Positions 1 to 6,268 are shown, counted from the first letter of the stretch. The stretch: DNA of 7,366 nucleotides from an uncultured Collinsella sp. (GCA_900556285.1 USOF01000046.1:1-7366); one strand, 5' to 3'. Numbers and translations: made by a program. The notes: generated from the sequence alone by a model not told the origin.

Positions 1-31
1 GTCGGCAGCGTCAGATGTGTATAAGAGACAG
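1..31 (+). other. Illumina Nextera read-1 transposase adapter (non-genomic contamination)
   Basis: These bases match the Nextera tagmentation adapter without its first two bases. Bases 13-31 are exactly the 19-bp Tn5 mosaic end, AGATGTGTATAAGAGACAG, and bases 1-12 are the adjoining read-1 tail. The bacterial sequence starts at about base 32. The adapter is open in the comM frame and supplies an ATG at 17, so an automatic gene caller would give the truncated comM a false start and five foreign residues (MYKRQ). It marks the left edge as the end of a short-read contig. It is not a natural Tn5 insertion, because only the engineered mosaic end with its sequencing tail is present. Confidence 0.97.
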
Positions 32-1204
32 GTGCTGCCCGTCAAGGGCGAGGTGGCGTTTCAGCTGTTGGCGCGCGACATGGGGCTTTCCTTTATCGCC
101 GGCAGGTCCGATCAGCATGTGCCGCTTGCGGGTGTTGACTGCGGGTTTATCGACCACCTATCTCAGCTTGCCCATGGCATGGGGGATGCCGCACGGCATT
201 ACCTGGATTCTGAAGTGCTCGAGGCGACTTTTGAGCCCGAGCTCGATTATGCCGACGTGCTGGGACAGGAGGTCGCTAAACGTGGTATGGCGCTTGCGGC
301 CGCCGGCGAGCTCGGCCTGCTCATGATCGGCTCGCCTGGTTCGGGCAAGACCATGCTTGCGCGGCGCATGACGGGCATTTTGCCCGAGCTTTCTGTTGAG
401 GACCAGCAAGAGGCACTGTGCATCCATTCGGTCTTGGGCGAGAACATCGATGGACTGCTTGCGGGACATCGTCCCTTCCGCAGCCCGCATCACAGCATTT
501 CGACCGCGGGACTCATCGGCGGCGGGCGGCCGGTGCATCCGGGCGAAATTAGCCTGGCTCATGGCGGCGTGCTCTTTTTGGACGAGCTCGCCGAGTTTCC
601 CACTGGCGTGCTGCAGACGCTGCGTCAGCCCATCGAGCGCGGCTACGTGAGGATCGTACGCGTCGACGGGGCTTTTACCTTCCCGTCGCGCTTTCAGCTG
701 CTGGCTGCGAGCAATCCCTGCCCCTGCGGCTTTTTGGGCGATCGCGAGGTGCCGTGTCGCTGCTCGGCGGCGATGGTCGAGCGCTATCGGTCTAAACTGC
801 GCGGTCCTTTGGCCGACCGTATCGACATGATGATCGATGTGACCCGTCCCGACCCCCAGGTGATTATCGAGGGAGCGGAGGGTATGTCGTCGGCCGAGTT
901 ACGTGACTACGTTGTGCGCGGTCGCGCCTTTCGCGCCTGGCGCGAGTCCCGTATGGACGATGCGGATGCCGAGGCCGAGGATGATGAGACGCGGTCCATT
1001 GACGGCGTCGTTTCGACCTTTGAGCTCGATGATGCGGCGGAGAAGTGTGTGCTCGGCCTGTCGAAGCGCACGCATCTCACGGGCCGCGGCATCGTGCGCC
1101 TGGTTCGCATTGCGCGCACGATCGCAGATGTCGCCGAGAGCGAGCAAGTGACGCAGGACCACGTGCTCGAGGCGGCGATGTATCAGGGAAGGAGGGACCA
1201 ATGA
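32..1204 (+). CDS. comM: ComM/YifB-family AAA+ ATPase, 5'-truncated by the contig end
   Basis: This is the C-terminal part of a Mg-chelatase-like AAA+ protein of the YifB/ComM family. Family members are about 500 residues; 390 genomic codons remain here, so most of the N-terminal ChlI-like domain is missing. Numbering from the spurious ATG at 17, Walker A is GSPGSGKT (105-112), the family signature FRSPHHSIS is at 154-162, Walker B is VLFLDE (185-190), NPCPCG is at 233-238, and the arginine-bearing GPLADRID is at 263-270. The C-terminal domain ends with a RLVRIARTIADV helix (361-372). ComM is known as a hexameric helicase that extends branch migration when transformed single-stranded DNA integrates. 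An acidic stretch (residues 314-324, 8 of 11 acidic) lies between the ATPase and C-terminal parts. The gene overlaps dprA by 4 nt, which fits a shared role in DNA uptake. The true start lies outside the window. Confidence 0.93.
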   Translation: MLPVKGEVAFQLLARDMGLSFIAGRSDQHVPLAGVDCGFIDHLSQLAHGMGDAARHYLDSEVLEATFEPELDYADVLGQEVAKRGMALAAAGELGLLMIGSPGSGKTMLARRMTGILPELSVEDQQEALCIHSVLGENIDGLLAGHRPFRSPHHSISTAGLIGGGRPVHPGEISLAHGGVLFLDELAEFPTGVLQTLRQPIERGYVRIVRVDGAFTFPSRFQLLAASNPCPCGFLGDREVPCRCSAAMVERYRSKLRGPLADRIDMMIDVTRPDPQVIIEGAEGMSSAELRDYVVRGRAFRAWRESRMDDADAEAEDDETRSIDGVVSTFELDDAAEKCVLGLSKRTHLTGRGIVRLVRIARTIADVAESEQVTQDHVLEAAMYQGRRDQ

Positions 1205-2136
1205 TGGCAGAGGGGACCTTTGAGCTGCATCCAGGTGATGCGTTGTTTCCCGAGACTGTTTTGGAGCTTTCTGATGTACCCCAGACGCTCTATGTGCGCG
1301 GCAACCCCGAGGTGCTTTCGACGCCCGCGCTCTCCATCATCGGCGCGCGCAAAGCCTCGCCGTATGGTCTTGCCGTGGCAGAGCTTGCGGCAAAGGTGGC
1401 GGTCGAGGCGGGAGTGACGGTAGTTTCGGGCGGCGCGGTCGGTTGCGACCAGGCCTCGGGTTGGGCTGCGGTCAACGCTGGCGGCAAACACGTCGTGGTG
1501 CTGGGGACGGGCGCCGACGTGGTCTATCCGCGCTCGAGCGCGGGGCTTATTACGCGCACGCTCGATACGGGTGGCGCGGTCGTGTCGATCTCCCCGTGGG
1601 GCATGGGTCCTCGCAAGTTTGCCTTTCCGCGCCGCAATCGCGTGATCGCGGCCCTGTCGCAAGCCCTCTTTGTATCCGAGGCGGGTATGCCTTCCGGGAC
1701 GTTTTCTACAGCCGAGGCTGCTATGGATTTGGGGCGAGAACTTCTTGCCGTACCGGGGTCGATCCTATCGCCCGAGTCGCGTGGCACGAATTACCTCATT
1801 GCGAACGGTGCCTGCTGCATCATCGACGAGGAATCTATCGAGATGGCTATCTCACGCATCTATGGAACCCTGCGCTACTCGCGCCCCGATGCTCCCGGCA
1901 TTGCCGACCTGGATTCAACGCAGCAGACCGTGATGCATGCGCTCATCGCCTCTCCGCTCAAGGTCGACGACATCGCGGCGCTCGTCTCGCTCGATGCTGT
2001 CGGCGTACTCAAACTCTTGGGTTCGCTTGAACTCGAGGGCCTTATCGAGCGCATGATGGATGGAAGGTATGCGCCCTCCAAGTTTGCCCTTCACGCCCAG
2101 ACACCCTTCGGTCACAATGGAAAACGTGTCAATTAG
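1201..2136 (+). CDS. dprA: DNA-processing protein DprA (Smf), RecA loader
   Basis: 311 residues from ATG 1201. ATG 1204 is an equally plausible start: AAGGAGG at 1189-1195 lies 5 nt before the first and 8 nt before the second. The frame is open further upstream, but that part is the shadow of comM. The Rossmann-like DprA core is clear: SIIGARKASPYG (45-56), VVSGGAVGCDQAS (74-86), VVLGTGADVVYP (99-110), FPRRNRVIAALS (142-153) and AVPGSILSPESRGTNYLI (183-200). A C-terminal winged-helix-like domain covers about 238-290. The protein is shorter than many DprAs (about 360 residues) because it has little or no N-terminal SAM-like domain. DprA binds incoming single-stranded DNA and loads RecA during natural transformation. 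Its 4-nt overlap with comM suggests translational coupling. The loop GCDQAS, where many DprAs have a G-I-D-type motif, makes it somewhat divergent, but the family call is firm. Confidence 0.93.
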   Translation: MMAEGTFELHPGDALFPETVLELSDVPQTLYVRGNPEVLSTPALSIIGARKASPYGLAVAELAAKVAVEAGVTVVSGGAVGCDQASGWAAVNAGGKHVVVLGTGADVVYPRSSAGLITRTLDTGGAVVSISPWGMGPRKFAFPRRNRVIAALSQALFVSEAGMPSGTFSTAEAAMDLGRELLAVPGSILSPESRGTNYLIANGACCIIDEESIEMAISRIYGTLRYSRPDAPGIADLDSTQQTVMHALIASPLKVDDIAALVSLDAVGVLKLLGSLELEGLIERMMDGRYAPSKFALHAQTPFGHNGKRVN

Positions 2137-2150
2137 AAAGGTGTTTGCAG

Positions 2151-3488
2151 ATGCAGTTCGATCAGGTGACAGTTATCGGTGGCGGTCTGGCGGGTTCGGA
2201 GTGCGCGATCCAGCTGGCAGATCGCGGGTTTGCCGTAAAGCTGTGCGAGATGCGCCCCCAGGTGAGCTCCCCGGCCCACCATACCGATCACCTGGCAGAG
2301 CTCGTCTGCTCCAATTCGTTTAAGTCGACCCGTCCGGATTCCGCGGCTGGTTTGCTGAAGGCCGAGCTTGAGCGCATGGGTTCAGTTCTGCTCGATTGCG
2401 CCCATCGCGCGGCTGTTCCCGCCGGTGGCGCCTTAGCGGTCGATCGCGTCAAGTTTTCCGAGCTTGTCGAGGCCGAAGTTGCCGCTCGTCCCAATATCGA
2501 GGTCGTCCACGGCGAGGTCACGCAGATTCCCGAGGGCCACGTGGTCATTGCCGCGGGCCCGCTGTGTTCACCTGCGCTGAGCGAAGAGGTCATGAAGCTC
2601 GTCGGTGGCGACGCCCTTGCGTTCTTCGATGCCGCGGCGCCGATCGTCGATGCCTCCACGCTCGATATGGACGTGCTGTTCTCGCAGTCGCGCTACGAGG
2701 AGCAGGGGAGCGGCGACTATCTCAACGCTCCGCTCAACAAGGAGGAGTACGAGGCCTTTATCGAGGCGCTTACCACGGCCGACCGCGTGGTGCTCAAAGA
2801 CTTTGAGGGCGGCGATCTGTTCCAGGCCTGCCAGCCCGCCGAGGAGGTCGCGCGCACGGGCAAGGATGCCATCCGCTTTGGTGCCATGAAGCCCGTCGGC
2901 CTCACCGACCCGCGTACCGGACGTCGCCCCTGGGCGGCGATTCAGCTGCGTGCCGAGAACAAGGAGAAGACCGCCTATAACCTGGTGGGCTTCCAGACCA
3001 ACTTGACCTTTGGCGAGCAGAAGCGCGTCTTCCATATGGTGCCGGGCCTGGAGAACGCTGAGTTCTTCCGCTACGGTGTCATGCACCGCAATACCTTTGT
3101 CGACGCCCCGCACGTGCTCGATGGCACCTTTGCCGTGCCCGGTACCGGCGTGCGCCTGGCCGGTCAGATTACCGGCACCGAGGGGTACATGGAAGCCGTG
3201 GCGACCGGTCTGCTCGCGGCGCTCAACACCTATGCCGAGGCTATCGGTGCCGCGGGCGTCGAGTTGCCGCGTGTGGGCGCCCTGGGTGCGCTCGTGGGTT
3301 ATGCGACCGATCCTGCCACCGTGGGCTATCAGCCTATGCATGTCAACTTTGGCCTGGTGCCGCCACTCGAGGATGGTAAGCGCCGCAGCAAGCGCGACCG
3401 CTACCAGGCCTATGCGGACCGTGCGCTCGAGGCCCTTGATGCCTATCTGGCCACTCGCCCCGATCTGTTTGGAGGCGACCGGTCATAG
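2151..3488 (+). CDS. trmFO: tRNA (uracil-54-C5)-methyltransferase TrmFO, folate/FAD-dependent
   Basis: 445 residues, a normal length for TrmFO. ATG 2151 is chosen over an in-frame TTG at 2145 because AAAGG (2137-2141) is 9 nt before the ATG but only 3 nt before the TTG. The N-terminus holds the FAD-binding motif VIGGGLAGSECA (8-19) and CEMRP (32-36). ELVCSNSF has cysteine 53 and FQACQPAEE has cysteine 227; these match the two functional cysteines of Bacillus TrmFO (Cys53 and Cys226). GQITGTEGYMEA is at 338-349. The enzyme makes ribothymidine at position 54 of the tRNA T-loop, using methylenetetrahydrofolate as carbon donor and reduced FAD; this is known for the family. It starts 14 nt after dprA, and its last codons carry the ribosome binding site of xerC, so it sits inside the operon. 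GidA/MnmG is a relative, but it is longer and lacks these cysteine motifs. Confidence 0.96.
   Translation: MQFDQVTVIGGGLAGSECAIQLADRGFAVKLCEMRPQVSSPAHHTDHLAELVCSNSFKSTRPDSAAGLLKAELERMGSVLLDCAHRAAVPAGGALAVDRVKFSELVEAEVAARPNIEVVHGEVTQIPEGHVVIAAGPLCSPALSEEVMKLVGGDALAFFDAAAPIVDASTLDMDVLFSQSRYEEQGSGDYLNAPLNKEEYEAFIEALTTADRVVLKDFEGGDLFQACQPAEEVARTGKDAIRFGAMKPVGLTDPRTGRRPWAAIQLRAENKEKTAYNLVGFQTNLTFGEQKRVFHMVPGLENAEFFRYGVMHRNTFVDAPHVLDGTFAVPGTGVRLAGQITGTEGYMEAVATGLLAALNTYAEAIGAAGVELPRVGALGALVGYATDPATVGYQPMHVNFGLVPPLEDGKRRSKRDRYQAYADRALEALDAYLATRPDLFGGDRS
3471..3487 (+). promoter_or_regulatory. xerC ribosome binding site and ATA initiation codon
   Basis: GGAGG at 3471-3475 lies inside the last codons of trmFO and is followed 9 nt later by ATA (3485-3487). 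The trmFO stop TAG is 3486-3488, so termination and proposed initiation share two bases. This geometry parallels the ATGA overlap at comM/dprA. It is the main reason to place the xerC start here. AUA is a very poor start codon in general, so the claim is inference supported by frame, spacing and protein homology. Confidence 0.6.
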
Positions 3489-4405
3489 CCTTTGACCTGT
3501 ACGACACCGTCGACTCGTTTATCGCCTATATCTCACGTGTCGAGGGGCTTTCTCCCAACACGGTGACGGCCTATGGCTCGAGGCTGGAGCGCTTTGCTGC
3601 GTGGTGCGAACGCGAGGGCATCGACGCTCGCGCCGCCGACGTACGGACCGTTCGTTCCTATTTGGCCGAGCTGTCGCGTGGCCAGGTGGCGGCTCGGACC
3701 CTTGCGGCACACCTGTCTGCCATTCGCTCACTCTATCGGTGGATGGCTGTCGAGGGGATTGTCGAGGGCGATGCGGTCTCGGCGATCGCATCGCCCAAGC
3801 TGCCGCGCGACCTGCCGGGCGTCCTTACGACTCAACAGGTGGAGGCACTCCTCAAAGCCCCCGATACCTCAACACCCGCGGGACTGCGCGATGCGGCGAT
3901 GCTCGAGTTGCTCTATGCCTCGGGTGCCCGCATCTCAGAGCTTGCGGCGCTCAATGTGGAATCCATCTCATGGTCCGAGCGCACGCTGCGCCTGTGGGGC
4001 AAGGGGAGCAAAGAACGTATCGTCCCCCTGTATCGTCGTGCGCTCGAGGTGACTCGTTTCTATATTGAGGAGGGGAGGCCGGTGTTGCTCGCTCAGGCAA
4101 AGCGCCGTGACCCCGCCACCGGGCCGCATCCGCTGCTTATATCGGCGCGCGGCAATCGCATGAGCGCCGCCATGCTCCGGCGGCGGTTCCATACGCTGGC
4201 GACGCTCGCCGGCATTCCGGCCGACATCGCCCCGCATGCGATGCGCCATACCTTTGCGACCGACTTGCTCGAGGGCGGTGCGGACCTGCGCTCGGTCCAA
4301 GAGCTGCTGGGTCATGCGAGCCTGTCCACGACGCAGATCTACACGCATCTCACACCCGATCGGCTTAAGCGGGCTGTGGCTCAAGCCCATCCCCGCGGCG
4401 AATAG
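3485..4405 (+). CDS. xerC: Tyrosine recombinase XerC with apparent ATA start
   Basis: Site-specific recombinase that with a partner resolves chromosome dimers at dif. The catalytic set is complete. Numbered from ATA 3485 it is Arg149 (ASGARISEL), Lys173 (GKGSKER), His251 and Arg254 (HAMRHTFAT), His277 (GHASLSTTQIYTH) and nucleophile Tyr286. Arg149 and Lys173 fall almost exactly where E. coli XerC has Arg148 and Lys172, and 306 residues is the usual family length. The first canonical start in frame is GTG 3563. Using it would give 280 residues and remove DSFIAYISRVEGLSPNTV, the conserved first helix of the core-binding domain. No ATG, GTG or TTG occurs in this frame between the stop at 3437-3439 and 3563. 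ATA 3485 lies 9 nt after GGAGG (3471-3475) and overlaps the trmFO stop as ATAG, so I take it as the start. CTG 3497 is a weaker alternative. XerC versus XerD cannot be settled from this sequence alone, but the trmFO neighbour favours XerC/CodV. Confidence 0.92.
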   Translation: MAFDLYDTVDSFIAYISRVEGLSPNTVTAYGSRLERFAAWCEREGIDARAADVRTVRSYLAELSRGQVAARTLAAHLSAIRSLYRWMAVEGIVEGDAVSAIASPKLPRDLPGVLTTQQVEALLKAPDTSTPAGLRDAAMLELLYASGARISELAALNVESISWSERTLRLWGKGSKERIVPLYRRALEVTRFYIEEGRPVLLAQAKRRDPATGPHPLLISARGNRMSAAMLRRRFHTLATLAGIPADIAPHAMRHTFATDLLEGGADLRSVQELLGHASLSTTQIYTHLTPDRLKRAVAQAHPRGE

Positions 4406-4454
4406 TTGCTGGGACGTCCCGCGCCGCACTCAGGTGTGTGGTTTTGATTGCGGG

Positions 4455-4483
4455 TTGGCAGGAAGAAGCATTCCTGCTATCAT
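4455..4483 (+). promoter_or_regulatory. sigma70-type promoter of rpsB-tsf
   Basis: TTGGCA (4455-4460) and TATCAT (4478-4483) are separated by 17 nt, and a TG at 4475-4476 gives an extended -10. Each hexamer differs from consensus by one base (TTGACA, TATAAT). Transcription would start near 4489-4491, about 135 nt before the rpsB ATG. A strong promoter of its own is expected for ribosomal protein genes lying behind a low-expression operon. Confidence 0.8.
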
Positions 4484-4488
4484 TCATC

Positions 4489-4624
4489 GGGTTGCTTCAC
4501 GGCAACATGTTTTTATCACGCACGCGCGGCTACTTCATACCGTGGTGCCCGGGCTTTGGTAGCACATGTCCGGGTTGGTTTTGGAGGATGACCCCGCGCG
4601 GAGGCAAACCACAGGAGGTTTAAC
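4489..4624 (+). promoter_or_regulatory. Structured rpsB 5' leader, candidate S2 autoregulatory element
   Basis: The predicted leader of about 135 nt contains several inverted repeats: GTTGC/GCAAC (4491-4495 with 4502-4506), a seven-pair all-G/C long-range stem CGCGCGG/CCGCGCG (4523-4529 with 4594-4600), CCCGG/CCGGG (4548-4552 with 4570-4574), and an AAACC/GGTTT hairpin at the ribosome binding site. In E. coli, S2 is known to repress rpsB-tsf through its 5' leader. That this leader does the same is inference. I do not recognise a named riboswitch or a named leader family in it. The rest of the intergenic region (4406-4454) shows only the palindrome GGGACGTCCC and no clear terminator for xerC. 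Confidence 0.45.
4606..4621 (+). promoter_or_regulatory. rpsB ribosome binding site within a small hairpin
   Basis: The Shine-Dalgarno AGGAGG (4613-4618) is 6 nt before ATG 4625. AAACC (4606-4610) can pair with GGTTT (4617-4621), placing the Shine-Dalgarno in the loop and the 3' side of a five-pair stem. The same AAACC could instead pair with an upstream GGTTT at 4577-4581. The Shine-Dalgarno itself is certain; the regulatory meaning of the hairpin is not. Confidence 0.6.
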
Positions 4625-5353
4625 ATGGCTACCAAGATTAATATCCGCACCCTGCTCGAGGCCGGCTGCCACTTCGGTCACCAGACCCGTCGCTGGAACC
4701 CCAAGATGAAGCCGTTCATCTTCGGTGAGCGCAACGGCATCTATATCCTTGACCTCAAGCAGACCATCCTCGACGCCGACCAGGCCTACACCTTCGTCAA
4801 GAACGTCGCCAAGGGTGGCAACGTGCTGTTCGTCGGCACCAAGAAGCAGGCTCAGGAGGCCGTCAAGAACGCTGCTGAGCGCGCCAACATGCCTTACATC
4901 AACCAGCGTTGGCTCGGCGGTATGCTGACCAACTTCGTCACCATCCGCTCCCGCATCAACCGCATGGAGGAGCTCGAGGCTATGGTCGAGGACGGCCGCA
5001 TGGCTGTTCTGCCCAAGAAGGAGCAGGCTGTTCTCGGCAAGGAGCTCACTAAGCTCCAGACCAACCTCGGTGGCGCCCGCGACATGAAGGGTCTGCCCCA
5101 GGCTCTCTTCGTCATCGACACCAAGCGCGAGGAGAACGCCATCAAGGAGGCCCAGCGCCTGAACATCCCCGTCGTCGCCCTGATCGACACCAACTCCGAT
5201 CCCGACGAGGTCGAGTACGGCATCCCCTGCAACGATGACGCTATCTCCGCTGTCCCCCTTATGTGCGAGCTCATGGCTGACGCCTGCCTCGCTGGCTCCG
5301 GCAAGGAGCAGGTCTCCGAGGCCGAGATGGCCGCTGAGCCCAAGGCCGAGTAA
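4625..5353 (+). CDS. rpsB: 30S ribosomal protein S2 (uS2)
   Basis: 242 residues, starting at ATG 4625 behind AGGAGG. It is a component of the small ribosomal subunit and one of the last proteins to join it, needed for S1 binding in organisms that have S1. Hallmarks are [16 protein letters not shown] (13-28), [14 protein letters not shown] (31-44), [11 protein letters not shown] (70-80), [14 protein letters not shown] (91-104) and [16 protein letters not shown] (161-176), then [21 protein letters not shown] (181-201). The acidic C-terminal tail is variable in the family. Codon use is far more biased towards C-ending codons than in comM or xerC, as expected for a highly expressed gene. It is the first gene of the rpsB-tsf unit; tsf starts 45 nt after its stop. 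Confidence 0.98.
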   Translation: MATKINIRTLLEAGCHFGHQTRRWNPKMKPFIFGERNGIYILDLKQTILDADQAYTFVKNVAKGGNVLFVGTKKQAQEAVKNAAERANMPYINQRWLGGMLTNFVTIRSRINRMEELEAMVEDGRMAVLPKKEQAVLGKELTKLQTNLGGARDMKGLPQALFVIDTKREENAIKEAQRLNIPVVALIDTNSDPDEVEYGIPCNDDAISAVPLMCELMADACLAGSGKEQVSEAEMAAEPKAE

Positions 5354-5398
5354 ATCAGTCTTAGTTAATTCTTTTTCATCTCTTTGAAAGGAACCACA

Positions 5399-6268
5399 AT
5401 GGCCCAGATTACCGCCGCTATGGTTAAGCAGCTCCGCGAGATGACCGACTCCCCGATGATGGAGTGCAAGAAGGCTCTCGTCGAGGCTGACGGCGACATG
5501 GACGCCGCTGTCGACGTTCTGCGTAAGAACGGCCTTGCCAAGGCTGCCAAGAAGGCTGGCCGTGAGACCAACGAGGGCGCTGTCGCCGCGTTCGTCTCCG
5601 AGGATGGCAAGACCGGCGCTCTGCTCGAGCTCTCCTGCGAGACCGACTTCGTTGGCTCCAACGCCAAGTTCACCGGCTTTGCTTCCAAGGTCGCTGAGGT
5701 TGTCGCTACCACCGAGCCTGCTGACGTCGACGCTCTGCTCGAGAAGCCGATGGGCGAGGAGACCGTTTCCTCCGAGCTCACCGAGATGATTCACATCATG
5801 GGCGAGAACATGAAGATCTCCCGCTTCGCTGCTCGCAAGGCTGAGAACGGCGCGCTCGCTTCTTACATCCACATGGGTGGTAAGATCGGCGTCCTCGTCG
5901 AGTTCGCCTTCGAGAAGGCCGAGACCGCTCAGGCTGAGTCCTTCAAGACCTTCGCTCACGACGTTGCCCTTCAGGTTGCCGCCGTCGCCCCGATCTGTGC
6001 TACCCGCGATCAGGTTCCGGCCGAGACCGTCGAGCACGAGAAGCAGATCTACATGGCTCAGGCTGCCGAGTCCGGTAAGCCCGAGGCTATCCAGGAGAAG
6101 ATGGCTGTCGGCCGTCTGGAGAAGTTCTACAAGCAGTCCGTGCTCACCGAGCAGGAGTTCATCAAGGACAGCTCCCTCACCATCAAGAAGTACGCTGAGC
6201 AGGTCTCCAAGGAGCTCGGCGACACCATTACCGTCGTTGCCTTTGACCGTCTGGTTCGTGGCGAGTAA
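5399..6268 (+). CDS. tsf: Translation elongation factor Ts (EF-Ts)
   Basis: 289 residues from ATG 5399, 6 nt after AAAGGA (5387-5392). An in-frame TTG at 5384 is rejected because it lies upstream of that ribosome binding site. EF-Ts exchanges GDP for GTP on EF-Tu. The N-terminal UBA-like domain (about 1-55) contains LREMTDSPMMECKKAL (12-27) and DMDAAVDVLRKNGLAKAAKKA (33-53). The EF-Tu-contacting motif TDFV is at 82-85 within LELSCETDFVGSNAKF. HMGGKIGVLVE follows in the dimerisation region. The long form with two core subdomains is retained. Codon bias is as strong as in rpsB. A strong terminator follows the stop, so the transcript from the rpsB promoter probably ends here. Confidence 0.98.
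   Translation: MAQITAAMVKQLREMTDSPMMECKKALVEADGDMDAAVDVLRKNGLAKAAKKAGRETNEGAVAAFVSEDGKTGALLELSCETDFVGSNAKFTGFASKVAEVVATTEPADVDALLEKPMGEETVSSELTEMIHIMGENMKISRFAARKAENGALASYIHMGGKIGVLVEFAFEKAETAQAESFKTFAHDVALQVAAVAPICATRDQVPAETVEHEKQIYMAQAAESGKPEAIQEKMAVGRLEKFYKQSVLTEQEFIKDSSLTIKKYAEQVSKELGDTITVVAFDRLVRGE

Noticed and set aside
13..31. Tn5 mosaic end as a sign of a natural transposon
   Set aside because: The hyperactive engineered mosaic end is joined to the Nextera read-1 tail. That is a library adapter, not an IS50 end in a genome.
1443..2030. 195-codon plus-strand open frame inside dprA
   Set aside because: It is an alternative-frame shadow rich in Arg and Cys, wholly inside a well-supported DprA, with no sensible start site.
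2568..3341. 257-codon minus-strand open frame within trmFO
   Set aside because: It is antisense to a gene with intact catalytic motifs. The open frame follows from GC-rich codon use, and the translation resembles no family I know.
3563..3565. GTG as the xerC start
   Set aside because: It cuts through the conserved SPNTVTAY segment, has no ribosome binding site at proper distance, and leaves the protein about 26 residues short of its family.
4491..4514. GTTGC/GCAAC hairpin followed by TTTTT as a terminator for xerC or an attenuator
   Set aside because: The stem has only five pairs, and three bases separate it from the T run. It also lies at the very start of the predicted rpsB transcript. 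It is too weak to call as a terminator.
4535..6037. 500-codon open frame on the minus strand opposite rpsB and tsf
   Set aside because: It is a shadow of two certain, highly expressed genes whose extreme codon bias removes antisense stops. It spans their intergenic gap, has low-complexity Leu/Gly/Asp/Val-rich content, and has no recognisable domain or ribosome binding site.
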